This document shows, one piece after another, positions 52,318-62,180 of a DNA stretch of 64,000 nucleotides. The position numbers were made by a program, and so were the translations under genes. The stretch is taken from the NCBI RefSeq assembly GCF_002161595.1, contig NZ_NFID01000007.1:94419-158418 (forward strand). Direction: 5' to 3'. The stretch is from Gemmiger sp. An50 (lineage in GTDB: Bacteria > Bacillota > Clostridia > Oscillospirales > Ruminococcaceae). Each line of letters begins with the position of its first letter. Position 1 is the stretch's first letter. The notes below the pieces were generated by a model that did not search any database, was not told the DNA's origin, and saw nothing but the letters and a program-made list of their open reading frames with translations.

Positions 52318-54873
52318 TTAGAAATGGTTCAGCATGGTGCGGCTGATGATCTCGTCCTGCACGTCCTTGCACAGCTCCACGAAGAAGGCGCTGTAGCCGG
52401 CCACGCGAACGATCAGGTCGCGGTACTGTTCGGGATGCTTCTGGGCCTCGATCAGAGTCTCGTTGTCCAGGTAGTTGAACTGCATCTCGCCGTTGCCGAA
52501 CATGCAGGCGGTACGCAGCAGGGTGATCAGGCTCTCCTCGCCTTCCGGGGTATCCAGCAGACCGGCCATGATCTTGAAGTTGTGAACCATACCGATGTTC
52601 ATACTGTCGTTGGACATCTTGGACACCGACTTGATGATGGCGGTGGGGCCCTTGAAGTCCGCGCCCTGGCTGGGGCTGATGCCGTCGGACAGAGGCATCC
52701 AGGCGTGACGGCCGTTGGCGGACGCGCCGGTCATCTGACCGAAGGGAGTGTTGTTGGAGATGGACAGGGTGCCGTGGCTCAGGATGGAGTACAGGGTCTT
52801 GTACTTTCTGTGCTCGTGCTCGGTGAAGTTCACCAGATCGGCGGCAATGTCGTCGGCGTAGTCGTCGTCGTTGCCGTACTTGGGAGCGTTCAGGCAGTCG
52901 GTGCGGATCTGCTCGTAGCCCTGGAAGTCCGCCTTCAGAGCCTCGTTCAGTTGCTCCAGCGTGTACTTCTTCTCGTCAAAGACCAGCTTCTTGATGGCGG
53001 CCATGGAGTCGGCGTAGGTGGCCAGACCGGACCATACCACACCGGGGCCGAAATTGTACATGGCGCCGCCGGAGGATACGTCCTTGCCCTTCTCCATGCA
53101 GCCCTCGTACATGATGGACATGAGGGGCTTGGGAGCCAGCTCGCGGTGTACGCGCTGAGAAATGACGGTGGCCACGCTGGTCCACTTGGTGATGTACTTG
53201 ATCTCTTCCTTGACGGCGGCCTCGAACTCCTCGTAGGTCTTGAAGCGGCTCAGATCGCCCATATCGGGGCAGACCTGCTTGCCGTACCACAGGGGCACGC
53301 CGTGGTTGAGCACCAGCTCGATGCAGATGGGCCACTGGGTGTAGGCAGTGGAGGTCCACTGGTACAGGCGGCCGGCCTTCTGGGGCTCCACACAGCCCAT
53401 CAGGCAGTAGTCACGGGCATCCTCGATGGAAACGCCCTTGGCCAGCATCATCTTGATGTGGGTGTCGTCGAAGTGGCAGGCGGGGAAGCCCATGCCGGAG
53501 CGGACCACGTCCACGATCTTTTTCAGGTACTTGCGGGGGGACTTGTTGTGGATGCGGCAGGCCAGAGAAGGCTGATAGATCTTCACATGGCGAACGGCGT
53601 CCATCAGCAGGTAGGTCAGGTCGTTGGTGGCGTCGCGGCCCTCACGGGTCACACCGCCCACGCACATGTTCACAAAGGGCTGGTAACCGGCGAAGAACTT
53701 GGAGCCGCCCTCGCTGGTGATCCACATCATCTCGGACATCTTGATGAGCATGCAGCCGGCCAGCTCGAAGGCCTCGAACTCGTTCATACGGCCGGACTCG
53801 ATGTCCGCCTTGTAGAAGGGGTACATGTACTGGTCCACGCGGCCGATGGACATACCGGTCTGGTTCTCCTCCACCACCAGCAGGGACTCGATGGTCCACA
53901 CGGCCTGGATGGCTTCCCAGAAGGTCTCCGGCTTGTGGGCGGGAACGCGGGCGTTCACCTCAGAAATCTTGTACAGCTCTGCCTTGCGCTTGGGATCGGT
54001 CTCCTTCTCGGCCAGCTCGCGGGCGTACTCAGACATTCTGCGGGCGTAGATCATGACGCCCTCGGTGGTGTCGATGATGGACTTATAGAAGTAGATCTTC
54101 TCGATGTCCTCGGGATTCTCGTAGTGCAGCTGGCTCAGGTGCTCCTTGGCCTCGTTCTGGATGTCCAGCATACCCTTTTTCATCAGGATCACGTCGTAGC
54201 CGGGGTTGGAGTCGCCGCCGCCGTTCAGGGCGTGGTAGGAGCAGTCGGACACGAAGGACTCGCCAGACATCTCCCACACACCAGCCTCACGGTACTGGTC
54301 TTCACAGTACTCGTCCACGGATTTGCCCTTCCAGAAGGGGAACAGCTCTTCGCGCATGATGCGCTTGTCCTCTTCGGAAATGTAGAAGGGGTCCTGGGGG
54401 CGGGTGCCGATGGTATCGATCTCATCCACCATCCAGCGCCAGGCAATATCCGGGGAGAAGGCACCGGCGCGGGGTGCGCCGCAGGGAGCGCCAACGATCA
54501 GCTCGTTGTCCTGAATGACCAGAGGAGCGGTCTCGCAGCAGTAGCGGAAGCACTTGGCGCGCAGCTCGATCTTGGGCATGCCGGGGTTCTCGGCCGTGAT
54601 CTTGGTGATGGCGCGGGCCCGGTAGGTGGTGATGGAGGGCTTCTGCTTCAGGTAGTTCTCTTTCAGCAGCTTCAGGCGGCGGGTCATGCCGTCGGGAATG
54701 CCGGTGCCCTCAGCGGGGTATTCCGCCGCGCAGCCACAGCTCTCGGCGGGAGCCTCTTCCCGGGTGATTTCCTGGGAAACGGACTCAAACATCTTCATCA
54801 GCGACGCCTTTTCCTCCGGCGTCATATTCTTTGCAGCTTCTGCAAGCTTCGTGGAAAATTCTCGAATATCCAA
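52318..54873 (-). CDS. cutC: Choline trimethylamine-lyase
   Basis: An 851-residue glycyl radical enzyme that cleaves choline to trimethylamine and acetaldehyde. Diagnostic choline-lyase residues are visible: DSNPGYD (Asp near 221), MGFPACHF, the catalytic MGCVEPQK (Cys near 494, Glu near 496), TSTAYTQW, and the radical site RVAGYSAF (Gly826, 25 residues from the end). This separates it from pyruvate formate lyase and diol dehydratase relatives. Length matches the short clostridial/Desulfovibrio form. The start appears to be TTG with GAGAGGA eight bases before; the N-terminal helix may target it to the shell. Confidence 0.96.
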   Translation of the reverse strand: MDIREFSTKLAEAAKNMTPEEKASLMKMFESVSQEITREEAPAESCGCAAEYPAEGTGIPDGMTRRLKLLKENYLKQKPSITTYRARAITKITAENPGMPKIELRAKCFRYCCETAPLVIQDNELIVGAPCGAPRAGAFSPDIAWRWMVDEIDTIGTRPQDPFYISEEDKRIMREELFPFWKGKSVDEYCEDQYREAGVWEMSGESFVSDCSYHALNGGGDSNPGYDVILMKKGMLDIQNEAKEHLSQLHYENPEDIEKIYFYKSIIDTTEGVMIYARRMSEYARELAEKETDPKRKAELYKISEVNARVPAHKPETFWEAIQAVWTIESLLVVEENQTGMSIGRVDQYMYPFYKADIESGRMNEFEAFELAGCMLIKMSEMMWITSEGGSKFFAGYQPFVNMCVGGVTREGRDATNDLTYLLMDAVRHVKIYQPSLACRIHNKSPRKYLKKIVDVVRSGMGFPACHFDDTHIKMMLAKGVSIEDARDYCLMGCVEPQKAGRLYQWTSTAYTQWPICIELVLNHGVPLWYGKQVCPDMGDLSRFKTYEEFEAAVKEEIKYITKWTSVATVISQRVHRELAPKPLMSIMYEGCMEKGKDVSSGGAMYNFGPGVVWSGLATYADSMAAIKKLVFDEKKYTLEQLNEALKADFQGYEQIRTDCLNAPKYGNDDDYADDIAADLVNFTEHEHRKYKTLYSILSHGTLSISNNTPFGQMTGASANGRHAWMPLSDGISPSQGADFKGPTAIIKSVSKMSNDSMNIGMVHNFKIMAGLLDTPEGEESLITLLRTACMFGNGEMQFNYLDNETLIEAQKHPEQYRDLIVRVAGYSAFFVELCKDVQDEIISRTMLNHF

Positions 54874-54900
54874 AATCAGTGTCCTCTCTTTCTTGTGGAG

Positions 54901-56280
54901 TTACTGGTTCGAGGAAAAGCCGCGCATTCCGAACGCTGCCTTTCTGCGATAAATCAGATTCATGGGGGAAATGTTATCCGCCGTAATGCCCTGGCCCGCG
55001 CTCACGCTGCCCAGGATCACCGTGGGGAACAGCCGGGTGGTAACGCCCGCTGCGCCCATCACGGCCGGGGTGTTGATGAGCACCCGGCCCACCGGCTTTT
55101 TCAGTGCGAACTGCCGGATCACCTCCGGGTCGCGGGAGTGAATGGTGAGGGTGTTGCCCTTGCTGCCATTCACCAGAAGCTCGATGCACTTTTCGCAGGC
55201 GTGGGTCCAGTCCTCTTCAATGTAGAAGGCCATCACCGGGCAGAGCAGCCCGCTGGCGTAGGGGTTGTAATCGGTGATGTAGGCCTGCTGTGAAACCAGC
55301 ACCCGGGTGCCCTCCGGCACCGTAAAGCCCGCCTTTGCAGCCAGCCAGCAGGCCGATTTGCCGATGTAGGCTTTGTCGGCTCCGGCAGCGCAATGAGGAT
55401 GCAGCCCCAGCAGATTCGTGAGCTGCTTCTGCTCCTCCGCGGTCATGAAGTAGGCGCCCTGGCGTTTCAGCTGGGCTGTGGCCGCTTCGGCGATCTGCCG
55501 GTCCGCCACCACATACTGTTCTCCGCCCGGGCCCATGCCGTTGTTGAAGCTTCGGCTGGCCACGATGTCCGCCGCCGCCTTTTCCAGATCGGCGGTCTTC
55601 TCGATGAAGGCGGGGCCGGGGACAATGCCGCCGTACAGCACCGGTTTGCCGGTGGCTGCGGCCTCCTCCAGCAGGCTGCACCGCCCCATGTTCAGGATCA
55701 GTGCCGCATGGGGATGGCGGAACATGGCCAGCGCGCCCTCCCGGGCGGCAGTTTCCGCATAGGCCAGCGCCCCTTTGGGCAGGCCAGCCTCCTCCGCGCT
55801 CTGGGCCAGAACGGCTGCGGTCTGGGCCGTGACACCGGCCGCTGCGGGATGCGGGGCGAATACCACCGCATTCCCTGCCTTGACCGCCGCCACCGCCGCG
55901 CAAAGCACCGCGGCCACCGGGCTGATGGACGGCACCGCCGCCGCGATCACACCCATGGGCACGCCGATCTCCAACAGGCCGTTTTCCTCGTCCTGCTCCA
56001 GAACGCCCACGCACTTCATACCGGCAAGGTTGTTCTCCATTCCCTCTGCCAGCATCCGGCACAAACGCAGCTCGTCGGCTTCACAGCCGCGGCCCGTCTC
56101 CTGCACCGACTGCCTTACAAGGGCTTCCAGGCGGGGCCGGATGCCCCGCAGCATCTGTTCTGTGATCCGGTCCAGCTGGTGTTGTTCAAAAAGAGCCAGT
56201 GTTTTTTTCGCCTGTGCCGCCTCCTCCATCAGGACGCGGGCTTCCTGGACCGCTTTCAGATCTTTGTCGATGGATCTCAT
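54901..56280 (-). CDS. cutB: CutB-type aldehyde dehydrogenase homologue lacking the catalytic Cys
   Basis: A 459-residue EutE/PduP-like protein. The fold is complete (GVIAAAVPSISPVAAVL, VVFAPHPAAAGV, SRSFNNG near 260), but where active enzymes have IC-ASEQ it reads GPGGEQ, so the nucleophilic Cys is replaced. It may bind cofactor or serve a structural role beside the active CutF-type paralogue. The N-terminus (about 1-45) is helical and may target it to the shell. Placed directly upstream of cutC. Confidence 0.9.
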   Translation of the reverse strand: MRSIDKDLKAVQEARVLMEEAAQAKKTLALFEQHQLDRITEQMLRGIRPRLEALVRQSVQETGRGCEADELRLCRMLAEGMENNLAGMKCVGVLEQDEENGLLEIGVPMGVIAAAVPSISPVAAVLCAAVAAVKAGNAVVFAPHPAAAGVTAQTAAVLAQSAEEAGLPKGALAYAETAAREGALAMFRHPHAALILNMGRCSLLEEAAATGKPVLYGGIVPGPAFIEKTADLEKAAADIVASRSFNNGMGPGGEQYVVADRQIAEAATAQLKRQGAYFMTAEEQKQLTNLLGLHPHCAAGADKAYIGKSACWLAAKAGFTVPEGTRVLVSQQAYITDYNPYASGLLCPVMAFYIEEDWTHACEKCIELLVNGSKGNTLTIHSRDPEVIRQFALKKPVGRVLINTPAVMGAAGVTTRLFPTVILGSVSAGQGITADNISPMNLIYRRKAAFGMRGFSSNQ

Positions 56281-56307
56281 TTCACTGCTCCTCTATACTT
56301 TTTCGGC

Positions 56308-56619
56308 TTATTCCTGCGGCAGCAGGTCATCGGGCAAACTGTAGCGGGCCACGATCTTACCCAGATCCGGGTGGGGCCGGGGAATAACCACCGAGCTGTA
56401 AACGTCGGCGTCCATGGCCTTTACCGCCTTTACGCCGGTATCCACCGCCGTGCGGCAGGCGCCCACATCACCCTGTACCACCACGGAGATGTAGCCGGAG
56501 GCCACATTCTCATAGCCGATCAGGTCCACATCCGCAGCCTTGCACATGGCGTCCGCTGCTTCCAGAGCAAAGACCAGGCCGAAGGTCTCGATCAATCCAA
56601 TGGCTTCGTATCTTTCCAT
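56308..56619 (-). CDS. BMC-H shell protein
   Basis: A 103-residue single BMC domain (EAIGLIETFGLVFALEAADAMCKAADVDLIGYENVASGYIS) with a short acidic C-terminal tail. More divergent from the flanking pair than they are from each other; likely a minor hexamer with different pore residues. Confidence 0.93.
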   Translation of the reverse strand: MERYEAIGLIETFGLVFALEAADAMCKAADVDLIGYENVASGYISVVVQGDVGACRTAVDTGVKAVKAMDADVYSSVVIPRPHPDLGKIVARYSLPDDLLPQE

Positions 56620-56652
56620 AGTTGTTCCTCTCGTGCAATCGTTGATGGTCGG

Positions 56653-56949
56653 TCAGGCGTCGATGTCGTGAACCGACACGATCGCGCCCACTGCTTTGAT
56701 GGGCCGAGGCATTACGTTCTTGGCAGTCAGCTTGCCGATGGCGGCAGCCGCCTCGGCACCGGCCTCCACCGCGGAACGAACCGCGGCCACATCGCCCTTG
56801 ACCATGATGGTCACCAGGGTGGAGCCCACGTTCTCGTAAGAAATCAGCTCCACATCCGCCGCCTTCAGCATCTTGTCGGCAGCTTCCAGTGCGGGAACCA
56901 GGCCCAGGGTCTCCACCAGGCCCAATGCTTCTTCACCGTAATATCTCAT
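56653..56949 (-). CDS. BMC-H shell protein
   Basis: A 98-residue single BMC domain (EALGLVETLGLVPALEAADKMLKAADVELISYENVGSTLVTIMVKGD). Closest to the neighbouring 56308-56619 gene, indicating a tandem duplication. Start follows AGGAGG. Confidence 0.93.
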   Translation of the reverse strand: MRYYGEEALGLVETLGLVPALEAADKMLKAADVELISYENVGSTLVTIMVKGDVAAVRSAVEAGAEAAAAIGKLTAKNVMPRPIKAVGAIVSVHDIDA

Positions 56950-56966
56950 GCAGGGTTCCTCCTGTT

Positions 56967-57251
56967 TTACTTGTTGCGGTATTTTGCGGGAACATATTTT
57001 TCCACCGCGGAACGGCCATCATCATTGATGGCGAACCGGAGCGAAAGCTCGTCCTTGTCGTCCAGCTCATAGCGGATCAGGCTGCACAGCCCGTTCGCTT
57101 CCAGCGACATCACATGGTCCAGATAAGCATCCTTGGTGAACTGGCGCTCCTTGCCGTAAAGGGGGCGCATGGCCTCCATGATCTCGTTCACGTCCGCGTT
57201 TTCCACGCTGCTCAGGTAGTTGAGCACCGCCATTCGTGCAGGCAACAGCAT
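56967..57251 (-). CDS. Small winged-helix-like protein conserved in choline loci
   Basis: A 94-residue protein with a winged-helix-like pattern (VLNYLSSVENADVNEIMEAMRPLYG...AYLDHVMSLEANGLCSLIRYEL). I recall a similar short protein in other cut clusters without known function. It could bind DNA or another microcompartment protein. One base separates it from the transporter stop. Confidence 0.65.
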   Translation of the reverse strand: MLLPARMAVLNYLSSVENADVNEIMEAMRPLYGKERQFTKDAYLDHVMSLEANGLCSLIRYELDDKDELSLRFAINDDGRSAVEKYVPAKYRNK

Positions 57252-57252
57252 G

Positions 57253-58260
57253 TTACGCCTCCCCTTTCTTGAAAAAGTCCAGCGGGTTCATGGTCACCAG
57301 GATCGCACCGAAGATGATCACAATGGAACCCACAACAATGGTCAGAGTGACGGGCTGGTTCAGGAACAGGATGCAGAACAGAACGCCCCAGAACGCATAA
57401 GTCACATTCAGGCTCATGCCGATGGCGCAGCCCACGGTGGCGTTGGATTTGTACCACAGCAGGAAGGAAGCGCCCGCGCTCAGGCCAGCGATGGCCAGCC
57501 ACAGAACCGGCATGCCGGCGCTCAGGGTGCCGCCCAGCAGACCCAGGCCGCCAACCAGAGGCACAATGATGATCAGATCAACCAGACCGGAGAACAGCTC
57601 GCGGATGTTGGTGGCAACGTCGGTGTCGATCATGGCGCCGCCGTAGCTGGAGAGCATGCCTTCCAGGCCCCAGCAGATGGCCGCGATCAGCGCGCAGATG
57701 ATGCCCAGAGTGAAGTTGGGGCTGCCTTCCGGCTTGACCCAGTTGATGATGATCGCGCCGCTCACGCAGATGATCATACCGGCGACCACCCGCTTGGTGG
57801 GCCGCTGCTTGAGGAAGATCCAGGCGAACAGGGCACCGAACAGGCCGCAGGTGGCGGAGATGGGAATGGCGTAGGCACCGGCCAGCGCCAGACCCACCAG
57901 ATAGGCACCGTTGGCAATGGGACCGCCCAGCAGCGCGCCCAGAACCATCATCTTGCCGGGGAAGGTGTTGATGGTGCGGCCGATCTCAGCCAGACGACCC
58001 TTCTTGGCGTTGTAGATGGTGAGCCAGATTCCGGCGAAGAGGTCGTTCAGACCGGAGCAGACATAAGGTGCTGCCAGGATGCCCACCGCGCTGACCAGAG
58101 GCTCGTAGTAGCCGGCAACCAGCACCAGAGTGGTGTAGATGCCGTAGGTCAGGCCGGACAGGGCGCCGGTGGTCAGGCCGGTGATCCGGAATTTTTTGTT
58201 CACCTGTTTCATTTTCGCATCTGCCAGAGATGCTCTTGCCGTGTTGGCGCTATGGTTCAT
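57253..58260 (-). CDS. DMT/EamA-family transporter of the choline locus
   Basis: A 335-residue membrane protein with about ten hydrophobic segments forming two EamA repeats (first about 25-165, second about 185-330). It probably imports choline or exports trimethylamine; the direction cannot be deduced. Start follows AAAGGAG. Second gene of the operon. Confidence 0.85.
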   Translation of the reverse strand: MNHSANTARASLADAKMKQVNKKFRITGLTTGALSGLTYGIYTTLVLVAGYYEPLVSAVGILAAPYVCSGLNDLFAGIWLTIYNAKKGRLAEIGRTINTFPGKMMVLGALLGGPIANGAYLVGLALAGAYAIPISATCGLFGALFAWIFLKQRPTKRVVAGMIICVSGAIIINWVKPEGSPNFTLGIICALIAAICWGLEGMLSSYGGAMIDTDVATNIRELFSGLVDLIIIVPLVGGLGLLGGTLSAGMPVLWLAIAGLSAGASFLLWYKSNATVGCAIGMSLNVTYAFWGVLFCILFLNQPVTLTIVVGSIVIIFGAILVTMNPLDFFKKGEA

Positions 58261-58278
58261 AGTGGTTCTCTCCTTTGA

Positions 58279-58569
58279 TCATTCGCTGGCCTTTCCCGAG
58301 GTGGGCAGAATGGTCTCGACCTCACCGTGGGGGCGGGGAATCACATGCACGGATACCAGCTCGCCTACCCGCTGGGCAGCTGCGGCGCCCGCGTCGGTGG
58401 CGGCTTTTACCGCGCCCACATCGCCGCGTACCAGAACGGTGATCAGGCCGCCGCCTACGCGCTCCTTGCCGATCAGGGTAACATTAGCCGCCTTTACCAT
58501 GGCGTCGGCTGCTTCAATCGATGCGATGAGACCTTTGGTCTCGATCATGCCCAATGCGTCGTACTTCAT
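58279..58569 (-). CDS. BMC-H shell protein, first gene of choline operon
   Basis: A 96-residue PduA/EutM-type shell hexamer. It differs from the last gene of the operon at only a handful of positions (V/I, G/A, F-I/R-V). The ATG behind AAAGGAG is used; a longer frame adds 18 residues from the leader. Being promoter-proximal and of the major type, it is probably the main shell tile. Confidence 0.95.
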   Translation of the reverse strand: MKYDALGMIETKGLIASIEAADAMVKAANVTLIGKERVGGGLITVLVRGDVGAVKAATDAGAAAAQRVGELVSVHVIPRPHGEVETILPTSGKASE

Positions 58570-58667
58570 GTTTGGATCTCCTTTTGCTTTCGTGGAATTT
58601 AGCGGCGGCCGTTCGCGGGGCAATCTGCATAGTTTTTTGGAACCGACCGCTGCCTTTCTGTGGACTC

Positions 58668-58699
58668 AGTATACCGCTTGCCCATTGGTGGAAGGTCAA
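58668..58699 (-). promoter_or_regulatory. MerR-type promoter of the choline operon
   Basis: Read leftward: TTGACC, 20-base spacer, TATACT. Spacers of 19-20 bp are typical of promoters untwisted by MerR proteins. Within it CTTGACC and GGGCAAG form a 6-of-7 inverted repeat. A MerR gene lies just upstream. About 100 bases of leader follow before the first shell gene. Confidence 0.7.
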
Positions 58700-58819
58700 G
58701 GGGGAATTAAGTAAATATTTAACCACTCATTTTTGGGCACTTTGTCAGAGAGCTTTGTGCAATTTATCACAAAGCCGCATGGCTCTTTCGTGCATCCTGC
58801 GGAATTGGCTTTTTTCAAC

Positions 58820-58848
58820 AAAAAAAGCGGACCGTTTTTCGGTCCGCT
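58820..58848 (-). terminator. Terminator after the MerR gene
   Basis: 9-bp stem AGCGGACCG/CGGTCCGCT, 5-base loop, and a T7 tail when read leftward. Separates the MerR transcript from the choline operon promoter. Confidence 0.8.
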
Positions 58849-58907
58849 CGGTTTTCCCCCTTAGGGAAAGGTTATACTTTTCTTTCGCCCGTTACATGCT
58901 CCTGGGA

Positions 58908-59738
58908 TCAGCCCTCATCCAGAGGAATGATCAGCTCGGTAACGAATTCCTCCCGGTTGCGGGTGGTCCAGTAGTCCACCACATACCGCTCAAAAACCCG
59001 CTGCCCCAGTCTGACGCCTTTGGCTTTGGCCCATTCCACCAGCTTTGCATAGCTTTCCTCAATGCGCTCCAGCGGCCCTACATGATACAGTGTAGCCGCC
59101 ATAAAGCCGCCGAACCGCGTCTCGTTGGTGCCGCAAGCGCAGCGGTGGATGGGTTTTTGCATGATTCGTGCCTGGGTGGCATGGCCCTCCATCTTGTCCT
59201 TCCAGGAGTCAAACTCCAGAATCACCGGGCCGGAAATCTCGTTTTTCACCGAGTCCAGATAATTCACCCAGGGAATGTTGATGATGGAATCCATGTAATG
59301 GTACCCAAAGTCCTGCTCCAGGCAGCACATGTCCTCGGCCGCCACATAGCGCATGCCCACCTCCTGGGCCTTGTTCAGGCGAACCGCCTTGGCCTCCTGA
59401 ATCAGCTCATACCATTCCTTCACCGCGATGTAGCTGTTGTGGATGGCATGCTCCTGTTCCCACAGCTCGTTGATCTTGTTGTGGAAGCTGCCTTCCACAA
59501 CATAGTAGTTATCGCCGTTCACAAGCCCTTGCATCTCTTCCAGCCGGAAGCCCATCTGTTTGTAGTATTTTACAATGGGGATGGACAGAATCGTGTCCAG
59601 ACTATAATACCGGTAGCCGCTTTCGCTGATTTTATCCGGCGCGATCATGCCGATTTTATCGTAAAAACGCAGGGCCTTTGCGGAAACGTTGCAAAGCTTG
59701 CTCACTTCACCGATGGTGTACAACTGTTCTTTCGCCAT
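58908..59738 (-). CDS. MerR-family regulator with GyrI-like effector domain
   Basis: A 276-residue regulator. N-terminal MerR helix-turn-helix (YTIGEVSKLCNVSAKALRFYDKIGMI...GYRYYSLD), a coiled-coil dimerisation helix, then a GyrI/AraC-effector-like domain (about 130-276) ending TELIIPLDEG, like BmrR. It contains several Cys. It is the natural candidate to activate the choline operon through the long-spacer promoter. It follows the TPR gene by 39 bases and may be co-transcribed with it. Confidence 0.87.
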   Translation of the reverse strand: MAKEQLYTIGEVSKLCNVSAKALRFYDKIGMIAPDKISESGYRYYSLDTILSIPIVKYYKQMGFRLEEMQGLVNGDNYYVVEGSFHNKINELWEQEHAIHNSYIAVKEWYELIQEAKAVRLNKAQEVGMRYVAAEDMCCLEQDFGYHYMDSIINIPWVNYLDSVKNEISGPVILEFDSWKDKMEGHATQARIMQKPIHRCACGTNETRFGGFMAATLYHVGPLERIEESYAKLVEWAKAKGVRLGQRVFERYVVDYWTTRNREEFVTELIIPLDEG

Positions 59739-59777
59739 ATGTCCGTCTCCTTTCTCATTCGGACGGGAGCGTTCTGC

Positions 59778-62180
59778 TCAGGATTTACCCGCGGGCCGCT
59801 GCGCGGCGCAGGCATTTTCGGCATCCTCCAGGCTCCGGTAGCCGTAGCCCCGGGCCATGCAGGTCATATTCTGTTCCACCAGATTTTTCCCCTGCGCCAG
59901 AAGTTCCAGCACCATTTGGGCGTAAAGTCCCAGCGTCTCATCGGAATAGGTACCCAGTTCTCCCCTTAAATAAGTCTCGCTGGAAACGTTCCAGGGGCCG
60001 TCCTGCGCAGAGGAGAGATTCCGGCCCCGGCCCATCAGATGGGGAAAGCGCTGCTCTACTTCACGGGTCCAGCGCATTATAATAGCCACCAGCAGCGCCT
60101 GCAGCTGCAGGCGCTCTGCCCCGCGTTTGGGCAGCCGGTCCGCCAGCCGGGCATACTGCTCCGGCACGGTGTGCTCCATCATCCGGGCGTATTTTTCGGT
60201 GAGCAGGTTCCAGCCCTGGTCCCTTGCCTGGTTCAGATCCTGCTGGTAGCTGGCCAGCACCTCCTCGTTCCAGGGCGTGAACTGGCTGGTGCGCATGAGC
60301 ACAAAGGTGCTGCGGTCATCCTGACAGGAAGCCCGTCCGCCTTCGTTCTGCACCTGCTGGAACTGCCGCCATTCTTCCTCCACAATGGCTTTGATTCGGG
60401 CAGCCTTTTTGTCCGGTTGCTGGGGTTCGGCATTCGCTGTTTTATCGCTTTGCAGCAGCTGCTGCATCCGCTGTAATACCTCTCGTTTGTGGTGTTCTAA
60501 AAATGTATCTTCCGAACCGAAAAGACCCTGCCGCTTCAGCTCGGCGGCAACACAGGCACACACCGCCTCGATGGTCTCCTCTGCCTGCCCATCGGATGCG
60601 GGGCGCTCCATCAGCCAATGCAGCAGCGGAATCAGGCCGTCCGCATGCTCCAGCCGCTCCATTCCGCGGGCGCGCCACTTGTAAAACGGCATGTATGCTT
60701 CGTCCAGCAGATAGGCTGTTTCCTGCGCGGCGCACACAAACTCCGCCAGGCAGGCATACATCATATCCGTATCCTGCCGTTTTTTCGCCCGGGAGTAATT
60801 GTACTGCCCGGCCTGGGCCATTCGGCCCAGAGCCTGCCCCAGACGACAGAGCCGCACCGGCTCAGGATATTTTAAAAATTCCGCCCGCCGCCGGGTAAAC
60901 TCCCCCAGCGGGTCTTCAAACACCTGGCCATTCATTACTGATGCAAGCCGCTCGGTGGGAATAGCGTTCCAGGTCATGATATCCTGCCACGAATCCGATT
61001 TCGGTGCATGGGTATGCCCGGTGAACCGGCGGAAGAATTCGTCGATCTCCATCACGCCCACCCGGTTTGTGCCCTCCGGGGTGACGTTTCGGGCGGGAGC
61101 GCCCGGCCACCGGGCCGCCAGCGCCTGATAATCCGCCTGCAACCGGCTGCCGATGGCCTGATAATCCTCTCTGGTCAGCCACAGGCAGAAGCCCGGGCCA
61201 AAATCGTGATCCACCGAAAAGGCATCGTCAAAGCCCATACATTCCGAGCCTTCACCCACCAGCCCTGCCGCAATGCGGTCGGCATATTCCGGGTATTTCT
61301 GCCGCAGCATGGGCCTGCCCGCCTGTTCGTAAAACTCCCGGGCCAGCTCCATTCCGGTTTTGTTTTTCACCGCTTTTCGCCGGGCGATCAGGTCCTCTGC
61401 CGCAGCCAGGTTCCGCCGGGTGGTCTGCCAGTCATCGTTCCGGCCATAGGTTCGCTCAATCAGGCTCAGTGCACGGCGAAACAGCTCCGCCGCCTTTTCC
61501 GGCTCTCCCTGATGGAAGTGCAGCTCCGCCAGCGCGCAAAGTGCCGCCGGATAGTGGGGATCGTCCCCGCCGGGCAGCTGCTCAAACAGGCGTACCGCCC
61601 GTTCCAGACACCGCCGCGCCTGATCCGCCTGACCCAGCCGGGTGTACATTCCGCCCAGATTGGAAAGCGAAATTGCCAGCTCTACCTGTGCATCCGGATT
61701 TTGTTCCATCCGCTCCACGGCTTTCCGGGCGTACTCCGCCGCCTGTTCCAGCCGGCCTGTGGCCGCATAGAGCAAACTCATATTATTATAAAGAGTAGCC
61801 AGGCGGTAATCCTCCGCCGGAAGCTGGGCTTCCAGAATGGTCTGTGCCTGCCGGTATGCCTTCTCCGCCTGCTCGTTTTCCCCTGCCGCCCGAAGACCGG
61901 TGGCCGCATTCAGCAGGGTGGTGCCATGGTTTACCGTTCCCTCCAGCCCCATGGATGCGATCAGTGCCAGCGCCTGTTCGGCGGCTTTGGCACAGTCCGC
62001 ATGACGGCTGACGGAACGGTAGTAGCCCATTAATTCATTCAATAAAATCAGGGCCGTGCCCTCATCGTGCCGACCCAACGCGTCATTAATCCCATTGCGT
62101 AAATAGGATTCTATGTCAGAGAACTGCTTTTTCTGATACAGTTCATCCAATTTTTTCATAAATTCCGTGATTTGAAACAC
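59778..62180 (-). CDS. TPR protein with DUF4037 and DUF4125 domains
   Basis: About 800 residues. TPR repeats fill the N-terminal third (ATLYNNMSLLYAATGRLEQAAEYARKA, AISLSNLGGMYTRLGQADQARRC). Then a DUF4037 nucleotidyltransferase-like core has GSECMGFDDAFSVDHDFG, and a DUF4125-like C-terminal part (about 620-790) ends with a Cys-containing tail. The GTG start used has GAGGGG eight bases away; a TTG two codons earlier and an ATG seven codons later are alternatives. DUF4037 proteins may modify nucleotides or small molecules. Function unknown. Confidence 0.75.
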   Translation of the reverse strand: MFQITEFMKKLDELYQKKQFSDIESYLRNGINDALGRHDEGTALILLNELMGYYRSVSRHADCAKAAEQALALIASMGLEGTVNHGTTLLNAATGLRAAGENEQAEKAYRQAQTILEAQLPAEDYRLATLYNNMSLLYAATGRLEQAAEYARKAVERMEQNPDAQVELAISLSNLGGMYTRLGQADQARRCLERAVRLFEQLPGGDDPHYPAALCALAELHFHQGEPEKAAELFRRALSLIERTYGRNDDWQTTRRNLAAAEDLIARRKAVKNKTGMELAREFYEQAGRPMLRQKYPEYADRIAAGLVGEGSECMGFDDAFSVDHDFGPGFCLWLTREDYQAIGSRLQADYQALAARWPGAPARNVTPEGTNRVGVMEIDEFFRRFTGHTHAPKSDSWQDIMTWNAIPTERLASVMNGQVFEDPLGEFTRRRAEFLKYPEPVRLCRLGQALGRMAQAGQYNYSRAKKRQDTDMMYACLAEFVCAAQETAYLLDEAYMPFYKWRARGMERLEHADGLIPLLHWLMERPASDGQAEETIEAVCACVAAELKRQGLFGSEDTFLEHHKREVLQRMQQLLQSDKTANAEPQQPDKKAARIKAIVEEEWRQFQQVQNEGGRASCQDDRSTFVLMRTSQFTPWNEEVLASYQQDLNQARDQGWNLLTEKYARMMEHTVPEQYARLADRLPKRGAERLQLQALLVAIIMRWTREVEQRFPHLMGRGRNLSSAQDGPWNVSSETYLRGELGTYSDETLGLYAQMVLELLAQGKNLVEQNMTCMARGYGYRSLEDAENACAAQRPAGKS

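Noticed and set aside
52264..55293. A long plus-strand open frame opposite cutC and cutB
   Set aside because: A shadow of high-GC codons; the translation is low-complexity Leu/His/Val with no family features.
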